From the NCBI GenBank assembly GCA_016200125.1, contig JACQFK010000245.1, positions 1-7,183 of the forward strand: DNA of 7,183 nucleotides, in the 5' to 3' direction. Source of the stretch: Planctomycetota bacterium (GTDB lineage Bacteria > Planctomycetota > MHYJ01 > JACPRB01). Positions 5,778-7,183 of this stretch are shown piece by piece. Positions within the stretch are counted from its first letter, which is position 1; the number at the start of each line of letters is the position of its first letter. Made by a program: the position numbers and the translations under genes. The notes below the pieces were generated by a model that saw only the letters and a list, made by a program, of their open reading frames with translations, made no database searches and was not told the origin of the DNA.

Positions 5778-7099
5778 AGTCTCTTCAGCATCGCGTCGAC
5801 GCGCGCGATCACGCGGTCCTTGCCCAGGATGGAAAGCGTCTCGTGCATCGGCGGGCTCGCGTCGCTTCCCGTGACCGCGACCCGGAGCGGCTGCGCGACC
5901 TTGCCGAGCTTGAGGCCCCGCCTCTCGGCGATGGTCTTGAGCAGGTTCTCCACCGCTTCCTTCTCAAACGTCGCCATCGGAGTCAGTCCGGTCAGAAGTT
6001 CTTCGAGGACCGCCTTGCCTCCCTCTGCCTTCAGCCACTTCGCGACCGCCTTCTCGTCCACCTCGACGTCCGGCAGGAAGACGAACTTGGTGAGCCCGGC
6101 GATCTCGTCCAGCCGCTTCAGGCGCTCCTGCTGCTGGCGGACGGCTTCCCTCAGCGTCGCCGCCGGGACGCCCGACAGGTCGTACTTCGCCGCGAGGTAG
6201 GGTTTGCAGAGATCGACGAGGCGGTCCAGGGGGCATTTCCGGATGTACTGGCCGTTCATCCACTGCAGCTTGTCCACGAGGAAGCGCGCGGGCGTGCTCC
6301 CGATGCGGTCCGGCGTGAAGAGCTTGATCATCTCCTCGAGCGTCATGAGCTCGATGTTGTTGCCCGGCGACCAGCCGAGCAGCGCCAGGAAGTTGATGAT
6401 CGCCTCGGGGAGATAGCCCAGGCGGCGGCATTCCTCGACGGTCACCGGCAGGCCGATCTCGCGGTAGCGGTCGATCTCGCGCTTCGAGAGCTTGGCGCCG
6501 TTCGGGTCGAAGATGAGCGGCATGTGGCCGAACTCGGGGGGCGTCCAGCCGAGGGCGCGGTAGAGCATGATCTGCTTGGGCGTGTTGGGCGCGTGCTCGT
6601 CGCCCCGCAGGACCCGCGTGATGTTCATGTCGTGGTCGTCGACCACCACCGCGAAGTTGTAGGTCGGGAAGCCGTTGGAGCGGATGACGACGAGGTCCGG
6701 ATCGGCGGAGGTGTCGAAGGCCATCTCGCCGTGGATGACGTCCTTCCAGCCGACGCGCTCGCGGTCGATCTTGAAATAGAGGGCCTTCCCCTTCTCCGGG
6801 TCCTCCTTCCAGTAGGCCCGCCCGCCCTCCTCGAGCTTCTTGGCGAGCTCGCGATAGCGGTCCAGCCGGAGGCTCTGGTAGAAGGGCCCCTCGTCCCAGG
6901 AGAGGCCGCACCACGCGAGGCCGTCCTTGATGGTCTTGAGCGAGTCCTCGCGGTTGCGCGCCTGATCGGTGTCCTCGATCCGGAGCACGAAGACCCCGCA
7001 CTCATGCCTCGCGTGGAGGTAGTTGTAGAGCGCCGTCCGGACGCCCCCGATGTGGAGATCCCCCGTGGGGCTGGGGGCGAAGCGGACGCGCACGGTCAT
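5774..7099 (-). CDS. gltX: Glutamyl-tRNA synthetase (GluRS), compact form
   Basis: A class I aminoacyl-tRNA synthetase that charges tRNA-Glu in the cytoplasm. MTVRVRFAPSPTGDLHIGG (1-19) carries the HIGH-type motif (HIGG, 16-19) and the usual N-terminus, which supports this start; RTALYNYL, LRIEDTDQARN (39-49), SNGFPTYNFAVVVDD (141-155), RGDEH (165-169) and the KMSKS-type motif KLSKR (203-207) follow in order. A full anticodon-binding region is present (residues about 300-441), ending SPPMHETLSILGKDR (415-429), so this is not the short Glu-Q-RS paralogue. At 441 residues it is shorter than the common 465-490. The segment after GGRAYW (92-97), which in many GluRS carries the CxC zinc-type cysteines and about 35-40 more residues, is reduced to KEDPEKGKALYFKI. 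Whether it also mischarges tRNA-Gln for the GatCAB route cannot be decided here. There is no Shine-Dalgarno before the ATG. It is the first gene of the run. Confidence 0.97.
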   Translation of the reverse strand: MTVRVRFAPSPTGDLHIGGVRTALYNYLHARHECGVFVLRIEDTDQARNREDSLKTIKDGLAWCGLSWDEGPFYQSLRLDRYRELAKKLEEGGRAYWKEDPEKGKALYFKIDRERVGWKDVIHGEMAFDTSADPDLVVIRSNGFPTYNFAVVVDDHDMNITRVLRGDEHAPNTPKQIMLYRALGWTPPEFGHMPLIFDPNGAKLSKREIDRYREIGLPVTVEECRRLGYLPEAIINFLALLGWSPGNNIELMTLEEMIKLFTPDRIGSTPARFLVDKLQWMNGQYIRKCPLDRLVDLCKPYLAAKYDLSGVPAATLREAVRQQQERLKRLDEIAGLTKFVFLPDVEVDEKAVAKWLKAEGGKAVLEELLTGLTPMATFEKEAVENLLKTIAERRGLKLGKVAQPLRVAVTGSDASPPMHETLSILGKDRVIARVDAMLKRL

Positions 7100-7109
7100 G
7101 AGGGTAGGG

Positions 7110-7115
7110 ATTTTA
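7110..7115 (-). promoter_or_regulatory. Candidate -10 element (TAAAAT) for gltX, near-leaderless transcript
   Basis: On the minus strand TAAAAT, one mismatch from TATAAT, ends 10 nt before the gltX ATG. A start point about 6-7 nt downstream would leave only 3-4 nt of leader, which fits the absence of any Shine-Dalgarno in CCCTACCCTC before the ATG. The -35 is poor: TTCGCG at 17 nt spacing matches only three positions of TTGACA. This is the most AT-rich patch near the gene, but the evidence is modest. Confidence 0.3.
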
Positions 7116-7156
7116 CGGAATGGGAGGACCTTCGCGAAAGAAGAATAAGGGGGGCG

Positions 7157-7173
7157 GTCCCCCGCCGGGGGAC
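7157..7173. other. Perfect GC-rich hairpin (7-bp stem, 3-nt loop) upstream of gltX
   Basis: GTCCCCC-GCC-GGGGGAC is a perfect inverted repeat. A second stem using GGGGG just to the left (about 7150-7154) with CCCCC (7159-7163) would be mutually exclusive with it. Read on the minus strand, the hairpin is followed after 8 nt by TTATTCTTCTTTC, so it is not a textbook intrinsic terminator, although it could end an upstream transcript weakly or act as a leader structure. Which of these applies cannot be told from sequence alone. Confidence 0.4.
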
Positions 7174-7183
7174 AACAGGAGGG

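Noticed and set aside
7157..7173. Hairpin as a canonical intrinsic terminator
   Set aside because: No uninterrupted T tract follows the stem on either strand; on the minus strand the T-rich stretch starts only after an 8-nt C-rich spacer.
1..7183. Search for CRISPR, tRNA/rRNA, insertion-sequence, phage, toxin-antitoxin or defence genes
   Set aside because: The window is filled by five long minus-strand genes with gaps of at most 24 nt plus one 84-nt upstream region. No repeat array, terminal inverted repeat pair or relevant motif was seen.

Overview
This window is about 7.2 kb of GC-rich bacterial DNA (roughly two-thirds G+C by eye). It holds five protein genes, all on the minus strand and almost touching, so transcription runs from the right end (about 7100) to beyond the left end (base 1). 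The best lineage clue is the last gene. Its N-terminal half matches the 'putative membrane-bound dehydrogenase' beta-propeller (TIGR02604 type) of PVC-type heme-binding CxxCH proteins, a family greatly expanded in Planctomycetota and Verrucomicrobiota. The SGNH-like gene before it also looks planctomycete-like. I infer a planctomycete or a close PVC relative; the species cannot be named from this window.

Layout, in transcription order: (1) 7099-5774, a compact glutamyl-tRNA synthetase (gltX). (2) 5777-4878, a PfkB/ribokinase-family kinase of unknown substrate, overlapping gltX by ATGA. (3) 4853-3186, a membrane protein with a GYF/DUF4339-like N-terminal domain, a long Pro/Lys/Glu-rich linker carrying a repeated PIRTxTxRVA peptide, six predicted membrane segments and an acidic tail. 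(4) 3172-1619, a probably exported LamG + SGNH-like protein whose SGNH catalytic motifs are largely eroded. (5) 1622-1, the PVC-type propeller/HEAT protein, overlapping gene 4 by ATGA and running off the window before any CxxCH heme site. Its start and open frame were established by translating the reverse complement by hand.

Gene junctions are -4, +24, +13 and -4 nt, with no convincing terminator or strong promoter between them, so the set reads as one operon or two closely linked ones. The first two genes are cytoplasmic housekeeping or metabolic functions. The last two form a translationally coupled, probably extracytoplasmic pair that may act on carbohydrate or another polymer; that role is inference. 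The 84 bases right of gltX hold a candidate near-leaderless promoter, a perfect GC-rich hairpin and, at the very edge, a Shine-Dalgarno-like AGGAGGG on the plus strand that could belong to a divergent gene outside the window.

No tRNA, rRNA, CRISPR array, insertion sequence, phage gene or recognisable defence system is visible. The most distinctive content is the LamG/degenerate-SGNH protein coupled to the heme-type propeller gene, and the uncharacterised GYF-like membrane protein with its repeated linker peptide.
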